Shown piece by piece: positions 25,087 to 34,517 of a stretch of DNA of 64,000 nucleotides. The DNA lies in the NCBI GenBank assembly GCA_949948735.1, contig CATLGV010000003.1, forward strand, positions 124,001 through 188,000, written 5' to 3'. Position numbers and translations under genes: made by a program. The notes under the pieces were generated by a model. The model saw nothing but the letters and a program-made list of their open reading frames with translations, did not search any database and was not told where the DNA came from. The stretch comes from an uncultured Lachnospiraceae bacterium (lineage in GTDB: Bacteria > Bacillota > Clostridia > Lachnospirales > Lachnospiraceae). Within the stretch, counting starts at the first letter, position 1. Each line of letters begins with the position of its first letter.

Positions 25087-27117
25087 TTACCTCTTCTTTC
25101 TCTTCCAAAGCCAAACGCCGATAATTCCTACAATCAGTACTGCTGCCGCAATTCCCGCCGCCATACCGCCCTTTGTGGACGACTCCTGCGTCTGAGGCTC
25201 CTGCGCTTCATCCGTCGTGCCCGCATTGTCCGCATTATCCGCCGCTCCCGCATTATCTGCCGGCGCGTCCTGCGCCTGTACGGCGCCTTCTTCCACACGG
25301 ACTACGGAAATATCGTCCACATAAAAATCCGCGCTTCCGTCTGTCTCGATATAGAGATACGCAGCCGGCGCGTCTTCCGGTATCGTGCAGCCAACGGACA
25401 GCTCTGTCCAATCCGCCTGCGCCTCTACCGCGATCAGCTGCGCCGCCGCATCCAGCTCCAGCCCCATGCGGATTTCCTTATCCTCTGTCAGGACATAGGC
25501 CGTCACCGCCACCGTCTGACCCGCAAAGCGGGACAAATTCAGCTTCATGCCCGCGTCCTGCTCCTTGCGCGACACTTTCAGGGAATAGCCGATTGCAGCG
25601 TCCTGGGTGTGGTTTATCCTGGGCGCAAGCATCAGCGTTGCCTGATGCCCGGTTCCGCGCCCGAGAATGCCGACCTCCTTAGGCACGACCGTCTTTGCCT
25701 TTCCACCCTCGGTATAAGGCTCAAACGTAATCAGCAGATCCCCAAGCTCCTGCATCGTGTCCGCGACGATCATATCAAATTCCTCGCCCTTTGCCGCCAT
25801 AACGACTGCCTCAAACGCCGGCTTTCTCTCCAGATTCCCGTAAAAGAGCAGCGGATTCGCATCCACGCGCCAGGAAGCGTCGTCCGTCAGTCCCCATACC
25901 GTAACGGAAGTCAGCTTCACGCCGCTCTTTACCTCCTCGATCAGGCGCGAGAAGAAGTCGTAGTAGAATTTCGCCTGATAATACCACGCGCTCTCATCCG
26001 TCCTGCTGCATCCGACATCCAGCTCTGTAATATGGACTTCATCCACCACAGCCGAGTACTTCTCCAACGCGGTCATATACTCCTCTATGTTCTGTGTATC
26101 CGCAAGATGCCCCTGCATGCCGATGCCGTCGAGCAGACCGTCGCCGTATATTGTGCCGTCGCCGTCCGGCTTGATAACGTCGCTTTTGACCTTCTCATGG
26201 TTCTCGTTCCATTTCTCTTTTGTCAGAAACGCTACAATCTTATCGCTCCTGTTTGCAAACCATTCGTTGTAATCATTATAAAAGAGCTTCGGCATAATCT
26301 CCGACAAATCATCCGTCGCCGCATCCAACCCGTACAGCGGCGCATACTCGGCCGCGTAAAGCGTCTCCGCCTCCCGCGCGTACAAAAAGGCATAGTAAAG
26401 GTAATCCGGCCCGATAATCTTATACCAGTAGCTCCTGCGCAGCCCGTCCTCCTGGCTCTCGTCGGCCGCCTCGTTTACCACATCCCATGCATAAATGGTG
26501 CGTGCATATCCGTTCTGATAGGTATACTCTATCATACCGTATATATAGGATTTCAACCGCGCAAGCAGCGTCTCTCTGTCTACCAGACACGACTCGTCCA
26601 ATACCGCGGAATCGGATGTTGTCAGTTTTCCGTCGGAATACGCCTTGTAATCCACCGCAAAAATCGACGGATCTACCTGACTGTGCCATACCAGCACATG
26701 GCCGCGCATCCCCATGTCATGCGCCGCCGCCCAGGCCATCATTTCCTCGGCCGCCGGATCTATCCGAAAGAGTGTCTCCGATTCGGAATCAAAGTTGTAA
26801 GCCGGCTTCATCTCATTCCCGCAGGTAATGCTGTTAAAAACCGTACTGATCAGCTCCTCCTTGGCGGGATTGCCGATTTCCTTCCCCCTGTCATGCCAAT
26901 GACTGATCGCCTCGCACGCAGCGCCAAACTTAAAATAATCCCGGTATAGCTCGTCGAGCCGCTCATACGAAGCAATATCCGCGTCCCCGGCCCCTTGGCC
27001 CGTCATTTCCGCCGCTTTCGCCATTTGACTTCCTCCCGATAATATTATTTGCACAACCGCCGCGGCAGCCAGCGCAAGCCCCACCCGTCTCCATAACCGT
27101 TTTCCTGTATGCAGCAT
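25087..27117 (-). CDS. GH10 endo-1,4-beta-xylanase, membrane-anchored
   Basis: A 676-residue extracellular xylanase. It has a signal peptide (about 1-36, ending MAKAAE), a GH10 barrel (about 50-450) with acid/base Glu216 in WDVVNEAADE and nucleophile Glu365 in HITELDVG, a carbohydrate-binding-like beta sandwich (about 480-620, ending DFYVDDISVVRVEE), a low-complexity Ala/Asp/Asn linker, and a C-terminal membrane segment (about 651-668) with a KRKKR stop. There is no LPxTG, so it is held by the membrane helix. It cuts xylan outside to feed the importers. GAGGAGAAGAAACG precedes the ATG. It is the only endo-acting surface enzyme in the window. Confidence 0.93.
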   Translation of the reverse strand: MLHTGKRLWRRVGLALAAAAVVQIILSGGSQMAKAAEMTGQGAGDADIASYERLDELYRDYFKFGAACEAISHWHDRGKEIGNPAKEELISTVFNSITCGNEMKPAYNFDSESETLFRIDPAAEEMMAWAAAHDMGMRGHVLVWHSQVDPSIFAVDYKAYSDGKLTTSDSAVLDESCLVDRETLLARLKSYIYGMIEYTYQNGYARTIYAWDVVNEAADESQEDGLRRSYWYKIIGPDYLYYAFLYAREAETLYAAEYAPLYGLDAATDDLSEIMPKLFYNDYNEWFANRSDKIVAFLTKEKWNENHEKVKSDVIKPDGDGTIYGDGLLDGIGMQGHLADTQNIEEYMTALEKYSAVVDEVHITELDVGCSRTDESAWYYQAKFYYDFFSRLIEEVKSGVKLTSVTVWGLTDDASWRVDANPLLFYGNLERKPAFEAVVMAAKGEEFDMIVADTMQELGDLLITFEPYTEGGKAKTVVPKEVGILGRGTGHQATLMLAPRINHTQDAAIGYSLKVSRKEQDAGMKLNLSRFAGQTVAVTAYVLTEDKEIRMGLELDAAAQLIAVEAQADWTELSVGCTIPEDAPAAYLYIETDGSADFYVDDISVVRVEEGAVQAQDAPADNAGAADNADNAGTTDEAQEPQTQESSTKGGMAAGIAAAVLIVGIIGVWLWKRKKR

Positions 27118-27158
27118 CGTTTCTTCTCCTCAACAATCCGTCGCGCGCCTGTTCAAAG

Positions 27159-27809
27159 TCAAGCCTCCGTCAGGCACAGATTTTTCCCTTTCAATCCCAA
27201 AAACGCACCCTCGTCCAGACCGCCTTCTTTATGACCGATCAGCCATTTGTTGACTGCGGTCAAAAGCGCATCTTCATTGGGAACGCCGCCGCACCCTTCG
27301 TCCAGACCTGCATGCCCGCCGATCAGCGGGAAATTCGTCCCTCTGGGCAGCACCACCGCCACCCGGAACCCTTCCTCCTTTACATGGCAGGGCGCATAGT
27401 GCAGCGTTGTCGCATATAATTCCACCGCCGTCCCCGCCGGCACGAGAAAAGCCTCTACCTTTGCGGTGTCATAAGTATGATCCGGTTCCACGTCTGTCAG
27501 AAGGCCGAGCATTAAAACCGCGTCTGTAGCCGCTATGTTTATCTCCGAATCCCGATGATACTCGAGCGCGTTGAGCATCGTGTTATGTCCGTTGCAGTAT
27601 CCGATTTGAATCGGCATTTCCCCGTAAGCGACCCTGGACAATGCTTCCACAACGTAAGGCTCCTCCAGCGCTTCCACGGAGGGCTCATACACAACCTCCG
27701 CCGGAACCGGGGTCTTTTTTAACGCCTCCACCAGGCCGGAGACATCTACATTGTCTACTACTCTGCCGTACCTTCTGAAAGCCGGGTCTGTCACATTCAA
27801 TATTTTCAT
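27159..27809 (-). CDS. DUF4867 cupin-like protein
   Basis: A 216-residue cytosolic protein of the DUF4867 family, for which no reaction is established. The central part (about 80-190) has the alternating strand pattern of a cupin, with VEAFLVPAGTAVELYATTLHYAPCH, where the two His of HYAPCH could bind a metal. Cupins of this kind include sugar and sugar-acid isomerases, so an isomerase or epimerase step on a xylan-derived sugar is plausible but unproven. ATG 27809 is chosen because GGAGAG precedes it by 4 bases. It heads a tight group with GH10, GH115 and GH2, downstream of a terminator-like hairpin. Confidence 0.7.
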   Translation of the reverse strand: MKILNVTDPAFRRYGRVVDNVDVSGLVEALKKTPVPAEVVYEPSVEALEEPYVVEALSRVAYGEMPIQIGYCNGHNTMLNALEYHRDSEINIAATDAVLMLGLLTDVEPDHTYDTAKVEAFLVPAGTAVELYATTLHYAPCHVKEEGFRVAVVLPRGTNFPLIGGHAGLDEGCGGVPNEDALLTAVNKWLIGHKEGGLDEGAFLGLKGKNLCLTEA

Positions 27810-27863
27810 TCTTCTCTCCATTCCGAAGCGTTTTACGCCTCAAACCTTTTTAATGATTTATGC

Positions 27864-27911
27864 ACAAAAGCATCCGGGCGCGCGTATACACGATACGCTG
27901 CGTCCGGACGC
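27864..27911 (-). terminator. Terminator-like hairpin between GH3 and DUF4867 genes
   Basis: Long GC-rich inverted repeat with outer arms GCATCCGG and CCGGACGC, followed on the minus strand by TTTTGTGC. It could end the GH43-isomerase-GH3 message or attenuate transcription into DUF4867-GH10-GH115. A separate promoter in the remaining 55 bases is not obvious. Confidence 0.55.
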
Positions 27912-27915
27912 TCTT

Positions 27916-30069
27916 TTATGATACGCAGACGGTAAAGTGCTGCACCGTTTTTCCGGTCAGTTCCCGGCTTCTCTCATCAGGCTGGGAACCGCCCGCATAA
28001 ATATGGTAAGTTCCCGGATACAGCCTGCGCTTTCCTTCCTCGTCATACAGCAGAAAGGCTTCCTTGGGCAGCGACAGCCGTACTTCCTTTGTCTCTCCTG
28101 CTTTCAGGGGCACCTTGGCTATTTGCTTGAGCTGAGGATTGGGCGCGCCCTCCTTTTCAAGCCCCACATAGACCTGAACCGTCTCCGTGCCGTCCATCGC
28201 TCCGGCATTGCGGACCTTCATCCGCAGAACCGCGCCCTCCTCCGCGTCGGGCGAAAAGCTGATCGGAGCCGACTCCAACGCCGCATCCAGATACTCATAT
28301 GTGGTATAGGATAAGCCGTATCCAAACGGGAACAGCGGCTTCTGCTTCATATAGCGGTAGGTTCTTCCCTTCATGGAATAGTCCTCAAAATCCGGCAGCT
28401 CCTCCGTCGTCCGGTAAAATGTCACCGGCAGCTTTCCCTCGGGATTGACATCCCCAAACAGAATCCTGGCAATCGCTGCACCGCCCTGCGCTCCCGGATA
28501 CCATGCCTGCAGAATCGCATCCAGATGCTGCTCCTCCCAGGTCACTGCCATCGCGCTGCCTGCCAGCAGTACCAGAATTACCGGCTTGCCGCTTTCCCTG
28601 GCCGCCTTGAGAATATCATGCTGCAGGCCCGGCAGACACAGATTCGGCTTATCTCCGCTGCCGTATTCATTGCCGGTATCGCCTTCTTCTCCCTCCAGGG
28701 AAGCATCCAGCCCCATCACGGCAATCACAACGTCGCTCGCCTCACAGACGCCGCGCACCTCCGACATACGGTCATTGGCCTGTGCCAGCCCGCTCGTCCT
28801 GTCTTTGTAGAGATGACAGCCTTCCGAATAAAGCACGCGTATATCCTCTCCGACATAATCCTGAATGCCCTCCAGTACCGTCACATAGCGCGACGCCGTC
28901 CCTTCATAATTGCCGACCAGCGCCCTGCGGTTGTCCGCATTGGGCCCGATCACGCCGATTGTATGAATCGCTTCCTTCTTCAGCGGAAGGAGCTGCTTCT
29001 CGTTCTTCAGCAGGACAACGGAGCGCTCGGCAACGCGCCTGTTCATGCTGCGCATTTTGGGCGAATCCACAACGGTATAGGGAATATCGTCAAACGGGTT
29101 CTGTCCCTTTTCGTCGAACACGCCCAGCTTCATGCGCGAGGTGAACAGGTTGATCACGGCCTCGTCCAGCCGCTTCTCGTCCACCAGCCCCTCCTTCACC
29201 GCCTGCTCCAGATAAAGGAACAGGGAACCGCAGTTCAGGTCGCATCCGTTATTCATCGCAAGCGACACGGACTCCACCGGATTCGCGGTAACATGATGGT
29301 TCTCGTGGAAATCTTTGATCGCCCAGCAATCGGAGGTCACATGCCCCTCAAAGCCCCATTCCTGCCGCAAAATCTCTTTCAGCAGACGCGGACTCCCGCA
29401 GCACGGCTCCCCGTTGGTACGGTTGTAAGCGCCCATCACCGCCTCCACCTTCGCTTCCTGTATACAAGCCTGAAAAGCCGGCAGATATGTCTCCCGCAAA
29501 TCCTGTTCGTTTACCACCGCGTCAAAGCTGTGCCGCACGCTTTCCGGGCCGCTATGTACCGCAAAATGCTTTGCGCATGCCGCAGTCTTGAGATAATTCT
29601 CGTCATGCCCCTGCAGTCCCATAATATACCGCACGCCAAGACGGCTGGTCAGGTACGGATCCTCTCCGAAGGTCTCGTGGCCGCGTCCCCATCTCGGATC
29701 CCGGAAAATATTGACGTTGGGCGCCCAGAAGGTCAGACCCTTATAAATATCCGTATCCTGCTCCTTCTGCTGCAGGTTGAACTTTGCCCGCGCCTCCGTC
29801 GAAACCGCTTCCCCAATCTGCTCAAGCAGCTCCTCGTCAAAGGTTGCGGCCAGACCGACCGCCTGCGGGAAAATCGTCGCGGTGCCTGCGCGCGCCACCC
29901 CGTGCAGCGCTTCATTCCACCAGTTGTATGCCTTGATGCCGAGGCGCTCTATCGCCAGTGACTGATGCACGGTCTGAGCGACCTTTTCCGCCAGGGTCAT
30001 CTGCGCGACTAATTCCTCCGCTCTTTTTCGGTATGCGTCTGTCTTTTCTTTGTTGTTTACCAATTCCAC
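27916..30069 (-). CDS. GH3 beta-xylosidase
   Basis: A 717-residue cytosolic GH3 enzyme with the usual barrel, sandwich and fibronectin-III-like C-terminal domain (about 600-700). The nucleophile Asp247 is in VTSDCWAIKD, and the substrate-binding block DPRWGRGHETFGEDPYLTS (about 124-142) and KHFAVHSGPE (about 168) match the beta-xylosidase subgroup. It is expected to release xylose from the non-reducing end of imported, debranched xylo-oligosaccharides; some relatives act on alpha-L-arabinofuranosides. It starts 24 bases after the isomerase stop, in the same transcription unit. No signal peptide. Confidence 0.9.
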   Translation of the reverse strand: MELVNNKEKTDAYRKRAEELVAQMTLAEKVAQTVHQSLAIERLGIKAYNWWNEALHGVARAGTATIFPQAVGLAATFDEELLEQIGEAVSTEARAKFNLQQKEQDTDIYKGLTFWAPNVNIFRDPRWGRGHETFGEDPYLTSRLGVRYIMGLQGHDENYLKTAACAKHFAVHSGPESVRHSFDAVVNEQDLRETYLPAFQACIQEAKVEAVMGAYNRTNGEPCCGSPRLLKEILRQEWGFEGHVTSDCWAIKDFHENHHVTANPVESVSLAMNNGCDLNCGSLFLYLEQAVKEGLVDEKRLDEAVINLFTSRMKLGVFDEKGQNPFDDIPYTVVDSPKMRSMNRRVAERSVVLLKNEKQLLPLKKEAIHTIGVIGPNADNRRALVGNYEGTASRYVTVLEGIQDYVGEDIRVLYSEGCHLYKDRTSGLAQANDRMSEVRGVCEASDVVIAVMGLDASLEGEEGDTGNEYGSGDKPNLCLPGLQHDILKAARESGKPVILVLLAGSAMAVTWEEQHLDAILQAWYPGAQGGAAIARILFGDVNPEGKLPVTFYRTTEELPDFEDYSMKGRTYRYMKQKPLFPFGYGLSYTTYEYLDAALESAPISFSPDAEEGAVLRMKVRNAGAMDGTETVQVYVGLEKEGAPNPQLKQIAKVPLKAGETKEVRLSLPKEAFLLYDEEGKRRLYPGTYHIYAGGSQPDERSRELTGKTVQHFTVCVS

Positions 30070-30093
30070 TCTGCTGTATACCTCCTGCTTTTA

Positions 30094-31578
30094 TTATACA
30101 AACGGATTCTCCGTGCGGTAGCGCATCTGGCGGGGCTGATTAAAACCAATCTCGTCCACCTCAACGCCGATATACTTATAAACCTCATACAATGCTTCTC
30201 CGAAATGACCAAAGGCTACCGCGCCGTGATGCGGGTAATTCCCCTCTATCAGCACATGACGGTAAAACCGTCCCATCTCGGGAATAGCAAACACGCCGAT
30301 AGAACCGAAGGATCTCGTCGCTACCGGAAGCACCTCACCCTGCGCAATATAGCCGCGCAGCTTGTTGTCCGCCGTGGACTGCAGGCGGAAAAACGTAATA
30401 TCGCCCGGAATGATGTCTCCCTCCAGCGTTCCCTGCGTTACCTCCTCCGGAAGCGTTCTTGCCATGATCATCTGATATTTCATGCTGCAGGCCGCCAGCT
30501 TCCGCGAGCAGGTGTTGCCGCAGTGGAAGCCCATAAACGTATCCTGATGCGTGTACGGGAACTTCCCTTTTATGGACTCCTCGTACATATCCTTCGGAAC
30601 GGAATTGTTGATGTCGAGCAGCGTTACCGCGTCCTCGCTGACCGCCGTACCGATAAATTCGCTCAGACAGCCGTAAATATCCACCTCGCATGAAACCGGT
30701 ATGCCCATTCCCGTAAGGCGGCTGTTCACATAGCAGGGCACAAAGCCAAACTGCGTCTGAAATGCCGGCCAGCACTTACCCGCAATGGCAACATACTTGC
30801 GGTAGCCTCTGTGCTCCTCTATCCAATCCAGCAGCGTCAGCTCATACTGCGCAAGCTTCGGTAAAATCTCCGGCTTCTGATTGCCGTCGCCAAGCTCCGC
30901 CTCCATCTCCTTTACCTTCTCCGGAATCCGCGCGTCCCCTGCATGCCGGTTAAATGCCTCGAACAAATCAAGCTCCGAGTTTTCTTCGATTTCCACGCCC
31001 AGATTATAAAGCTGCTTGATGGGCGCATTGCAGGCAAGGAAGTTCAGCGGCCTTGGCCCAAAGCTGATGATCTTCAGGTCGGACAGTCCAATAACGGCGC
31101 GCGCAATCGGCACAAACGCATGAAGCATATCCGCGCACTCTGCGGCATTTCCCACCGGATATTCCGGAATATAGGCCTTTACGTTGCGAAGCCTGAGATT
31201 ATAGCTGGCATTGAGCATACCGCAGTATGCGTCTCCGCGGCCGCCCACAAGATTATCCTGCGTTTCCTCCGCTGCCGCCACGAACATCACAGGCCCGTCA
31301 AAATGCTTTGCAAGAAGGGTCTCCGATATTTCGGGCCCGAAATTCCCAAGATACACGCATAACGCATTGCATCCCGCCTTCCGGATATCCTCCAGCGCCT
31401 GTACCATGTGAAGCTCGCTCTCGACAATGCACACCGGACACTCGTAAATGTCCGCCGCGTCATACGCCTCCTGATACGCTGCCACCAGCGCCTTTCTTCT
31501 GTTTACAGATAACGACTCCGGAAAACAGTCGCGGCTTACCGCTACAATTCCGATTTTTACTTTTGGCAAATTATTCAT
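30094..31578 (-). CDS. L-fucose/L-arabinose isomerase family protein
   Basis: A 494-residue member of the FucI/AraA-type ketol isomerase superfamily, recognisable from the N-terminal Rossmann-like part (VKIGIVAVSRDCFPESL), CNALCVYLGNFGPE near 75-90, the central VAIAGKCWPAFQTQFGF (about 270) and the C-terminal barrel with HHGAVAFGHFGEALYE. Such enzymes interconvert aldoses and ketoses using Mn2+. In this locus L-arabinose is an attractive substrate, but the protein is not a typical AraA and the sugar cannot be called. ATG 31578 with GGGGG eight bases upstream is preferred over an upstream TTG. It has its own TATAAT promoter overlapped by a cre-like box. Confidence 0.75.
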   Translation of the reverse strand: MNNLPKVKIGIVAVSRDCFPESLSVNRRKALVAAYQEAYDAADIYECPVCIVESELHMVQALEDIRKAGCNALCVYLGNFGPEISETLLAKHFDGPVMFVAAAEETQDNLVGGRGDAYCGMLNASYNLRLRNVKAYIPEYPVGNAAECADMLHAFVPIARAVIGLSDLKIISFGPRPLNFLACNAPIKQLYNLGVEIEENSELDLFEAFNRHAGDARIPEKVKEMEAELGDGNQKPEILPKLAQYELTLLDWIEEHRGYRKYVAIAGKCWPAFQTQFGFVPCYVNSRLTGMGIPVSCEVDIYGCLSEFIGTAVSEDAVTLLDINNSVPKDMYEESIKGKFPYTHQDTFMGFHCGNTCSRKLAACSMKYQMIMARTLPEEVTQGTLEGDIIPGDITFFRLQSTADNKLRGYIAQGEVLPVATRSFGSIGVFAIPEMGRFYRHVLIEGNYPHHGAVAFGHFGEALYEVYKYIGVEVDEIGFNQPRQMRYRTENPFV

Positions 31579-31611
31579 ATTCGATACCCCCAATTTTCTG
31601 ATTTTGTCTTA

Positions 31612-31632
31612 ATTATACAGAAAACGCTTTGC
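31612..31632 (-). promoter_or_regulatory. Isomerase-GH3 promoter with candidate CcpA cre box
   Basis: TATAAT on the minus strand (31617-31612) lies 34 bases before the isomerase start. Directly upstream, AGAAAACGCTTTGC (31619-31632, plus strand) matches the cre consensus TGAAAACGCTTTCA in 11 of 14 positions and falls between -10 and -35, so CcpA binding would block polymerase. No good -35 is visible. Confidence 0.5.
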
Positions 31633-31676
31633 TTTTACTTCCTAGCATTTGCGCAGAAAATACTCATATATTGCGG

Positions 31677-33314
31677 TTATTTTTCGAAGCGCCAGGTCTC
31701 GATTTCATACCCTTCCCCGTCAAATATAAGATACAAATCATGGACGCCTGTCACTGTGCCGGAAAGCTGTGCGGTGCGCTCAACAAATCCGTAATCCGAA
31801 GCGTCCGTTTCCGGGAGCGATTCGATTTGCAGGCTGCCGAATATCTCTCCTTCCGGGCTGTCTATACACAGGAAAATATTGCCGGACGCGGCATGCCCCT
31901 TTTGGCTGCGGACAAGCGCAGTAAAGGATACCGGCGCCGTATCGCTAAAGTCCACGCCCGCCACCTTCACAAAATCACCACTCTGAATATCGCCAAGCGC
32001 CATGCTGCCGCATTCCCTGCTTTGGCTGTCCGCCGCAAGCGTGTCCACACCGCCCATCACGGCAAAATTCACGGCCCGGTTCTCACTGTACGCGTCGACG
32101 TATTTGAGCTGCTCCCTGCCCTTCAGCGTCTGCCTGATCATGCCGATGGTTCCGTCCTCCTGCATGTCAAACGCGTCGATATGGGTGGCGCGATACCCCT
32201 TTTCCACACCCATAGCGCGCTCCAGCACTCTGGTATGGTACGCGATGTACCATTGTCCGCGAAATTCAAAGACACAGTGATGATTATTGCTGGAAATCCC
32301 GAATACGCTGCCCGGATTTTGCAGAATGACCTCCTTGAAGGTAAACGGGCCCATCGGGCTGTCGCTCTCCAGACTGACAATCTCCGCGTTATGGAAGCCG
32401 TATTGCTCCGTTCCCGCCGCATCCACCTGCCAGTTGGAGCAATATGTATAGTAATACTTATCCCCGGCCTTGTGAATGCCCGAATCTTCAAACAGATACG
32501 GTACGTCCATCGGCTGGGGCTCCCCGACAATGCTGATCATATCCGCCCCCAGCTCTACGACCCGCGCCGTACCGGGGTCCGCCACCTTCCCCTCCGGAAC
32601 GCCGCCGCCAAAGTAGAGATAGCTCCTTCCGTCGTCGTCCATCAAAACCGCGGGGTCAAACAGCCAGAGCACATCCGCGCAGTTGGGCGTCTCTCTGCTG
32701 ATCAGCGCATGGCCCAGCGGATCATAGAACGGCCCTGTCGGGCTGTCCGACTGCAGTACGCCGATGCCGCCGCCCGCGTCCGCAAAGTAAAGGAAAAACT
32801 GCGGCTTTCCGTCGATTTCCTTCCACGCGGCCGCAGGCGCCCACGAATTGCGCGCCCATTTGGCGCATCCGATTTTGGACGCCGCGTTGATTGCTCCATG
32901 GTCAGTAAAATTCACCATATCATCCGTGGAAATAACATTGATTTTGTGAATTGACCCGTAGGAATTTTCTTTTATATTACCTTCGACGTCATACTCAAAG
33001 GCATCCGCCGTCATATAGATATACACTCTGTCTTCATATACCATTGCATAGGGGTCCGCGCCAAACCGCTGCGTCATCAGCGGATTCGTATCGTCTGTCC
33101 CCTTCCATCCCGGTGTCAGTTCCGGTCTCTCCATAACAGGCATTTCTCTCTCCTCCGTTTCGTTTTGTGTCCCGTCTGTCTGCGTGCTGTCCGTCTGCCG
33201 CTCCTGTACCTGCTGCGCTTCTGCCCCGGGCGCACTTTGTCCGCAGGCGCACAGCAAAGCCGCTCCCCCGGCCAGCAAAGCACCGCTCAGCTTTATTTTT
33301 GTTCTCTTTTTCAT
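31677..33314 (-). CDS. GH43 lipoprotein with C-terminal carbohydrate-binding module
   Basis: A 545-residue surface lipoprotein. Signal KKRTKIKLSGALLAGGAALLCACG has its lipidation Cys at residue 24, then a Gln/Thr/Glu-rich tether to about 60. The GH43 five-bladed propeller (about 75-400) shows the general base Asp87 in FGADPYA, Asp220 in WLFDPAV and acid Glu276 in LFEDSG, all intact. A beta-sandwich of CBM6 type follows (about 410-545, with DFVKVAGVDFSD and VHDLYLIFDGEGYE). Likely an arabinofuranosidase or xylosidase acting on arabinoxylan at the cell surface. ATG 33314 follows GGAGAG by 8 bases. The gene starts 17 bases after the GH8 stop. Confidence 0.88.
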   Translation of the reverse strand: MKKRTKIKLSGALLAGGAALLCACGQSAPGAEAQQVQERQTDSTQTDGTQNETEEREMPVMERPELTPGWKGTDDTNPLMTQRFGADPYAMVYEDRVYIYMTADAFEYDVEGNIKENSYGSIHKINVISTDDMVNFTDHGAINAASKIGCAKWARNSWAPAAAWKEIDGKPQFFLYFADAGGGIGVLQSDSPTGPFYDPLGHALISRETPNCADVLWLFDPAVLMDDDGRSYLYFGGGVPEGKVADPGTARVVELGADMISIVGEPQPMDVPYLFEDSGIHKAGDKYYYTYCSNWQVDAAGTEQYGFHNAEIVSLESDSPMGPFTFKEVILQNPGSVFGISSNNHHCVFEFRGQWYIAYHTRVLERAMGVEKGYRATHIDAFDMQEDGTIGMIRQTLKGREQLKYVDAYSENRAVNFAVMGGVDTLAADSQSRECGSMALGDIQSGDFVKVAGVDFSDTAPVSFTALVRSQKGHAASGNIFLCIDSPEGEIFGSLQIESLPETDASDYGFVERTAQLSGTVTGVHDLYLIFDGEGYEIETWRFEK

Positions 33315-33331
33315 CCTATGCGCTCTCCATC

Positions 33332-34477
33332 TCACCAGATTCGGTAATTCCCGCTCAACGCCAGGAATGCGAAAAAGTACAGGCAGTTGTCATAATACCG
33401 TCTGTCCCCGGTGCGCATCGGCAGCTTCCAGAACCGCTCCACCCACTCCCGGGTATATGCGTTATCCGATGCCAGCGATGCCTGCGCCACGGTTGCCGTA
33501 ATTGCCACCGGGTGCAGCGCGGCGCTTCCCGCGATTCGCCCGTCCACCTCGTAGATGGCATAATCCCCCTTGCGTCCGTCCTCCGCCAGGAATTCCTGTA
33601 TCCTGTCCACTGCTGCCCGCTGTCCCCTGTCCTCTCCAAACCATGCGTAATCCAGCGCAATATTCGCCGCCGTCCGGTAGGAATCGCTGTAAAACCAGTC
33701 GTGCCGGTCCTCCGTCCACGGCAGCCTCCTGCTCATGGGCGTCCCATCAAATTCCGCGTATTCCGCGCAAAAGCCCGTTACCGGATGGCATGCCCTGGCC
33801 AGATATTCCCTGCTGGCCTGCGCCGCCTGTTTCCAGAAGGCGCTGTCCTCCTGTGCCGCCCACAGTGAAAACAGCTCATAAAAATGCGGCAGATGATACG
33901 AAGGATCCGTAAAATCCGCGCCGACGACAAAAAGGATCTGGTGATTCTCGAGATTCCACATCGGACCGCCCGGCCTGCCGCCCTGTCCCTTGTGCAGACA
34001 CGCCGACAAAAGCGACTGCGCTTCCCTGGAATACGCAAAGATTCCGGTTCCGTCCCCCCATCTGTGCGCGGCAAAAAACAAAGCCATCGCAAAAAATTCT
34101 TCCCCGTCCGGCGCGGGCCCGTTATCGTTTTTTTCGCCGTCCAGCCCGCAGGACCACGCAAAATATCCCTCGTTGTATCCGCTGTCCATCCACATATAGG
34201 TCTTTGCCCACTTCCACAGGCGGTCAAATTCCTCCTTCATATCCAGCTGCACGCAGATCATCATGCCGTAGCTCATGCCCTCCGTGCGGACATCGCAGTT
34301 TCCGGTGTCCATAATGTAGGCCATATCCGTTCCCACGGGAAAATATACCTTCTCCCTGTCGTCATAAAAAAATGTATGCCGAATCTCCTCCAGCCTCCGC
34401 GAAATCTGTTCCTTGTCGATTCCCAGCTCCGCAAACACGTTGCGGTAATTTTTTTCCATTACTGTTCTCATATGCAT
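33332..34477 (-). CDS. GH8 reducing-end xylose-releasing exo-oligoxylanase
   Basis: A 381-residue cytosolic GH8 enzyme of the Rex type, which trims xylose from the reducing end of xylo-oligosaccharides. The alpha/alpha-barrel catalytic residues line up: Glu66 in TEGMSYGMM, Asp124 in PAPDGEEFFAMA and Asp265 in YSDSYRTA, nearly the numbering of Bacillus halodurans Rex. Length matches the family. ATG 34477 is chosen: GGAGAG precedes it, and longer forms would run into the regulator gene upstream. It complements GH3, which works from the other end. Co-transcribed with the LacI-GGDEF gene (40 bases upstream) and GH43. Confidence 0.9.
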   Translation of the reverse strand: MHMRTVMEKNYRNVFAELGIDKEQISRRLEEIRHTFFYDDREKVYFPVGTDMAYIMDTGNCDVRTEGMSYGMMICVQLDMKEEFDRLWKWAKTYMWMDSGYNEGYFAWSCGLDGEKNDNGPAPDGEEFFAMALFFAAHRWGDGTGIFAYSREAQSLLSACLHKGQGGRPGGPMWNLENHQILFVVGADFTDPSYHLPHFYELFSLWAAQEDSAFWKQAAQASREYLARACHPVTGFCAEYAEFDGTPMSRRLPWTEDRHDWFYSDSYRTAANIALDYAWFGEDRGQRAAVDRIQEFLAEDGRKGDYAIYEVDGRIAGSAALHPVAITATVAQASLASDNAYTREWVERFWKLPMRTGDRRYYDNCLYFFAFLALSGNYRIW

Positions 34478-34517
34478 CCCTCTCTCCGCCTTGTTCTCTT
34501 CTTCTCCTGCCCGCGGC

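Noticed and set aside
23854-26949. Plus-strand open frame of about 1030 codons opposite GH115 and GH10
   Set aside because: It lies wholly antisense to two genes with clear family motifs, has Arg/His-rich composition typical of shadow frames in GC-rich coding DNA, and no ribosome site or domain.
28525-29961. Plus-strand open frame opposite GH3
   Set aside because: Shadow of the GH3 gene, whose catalytic motifs and ribosome site are clear.
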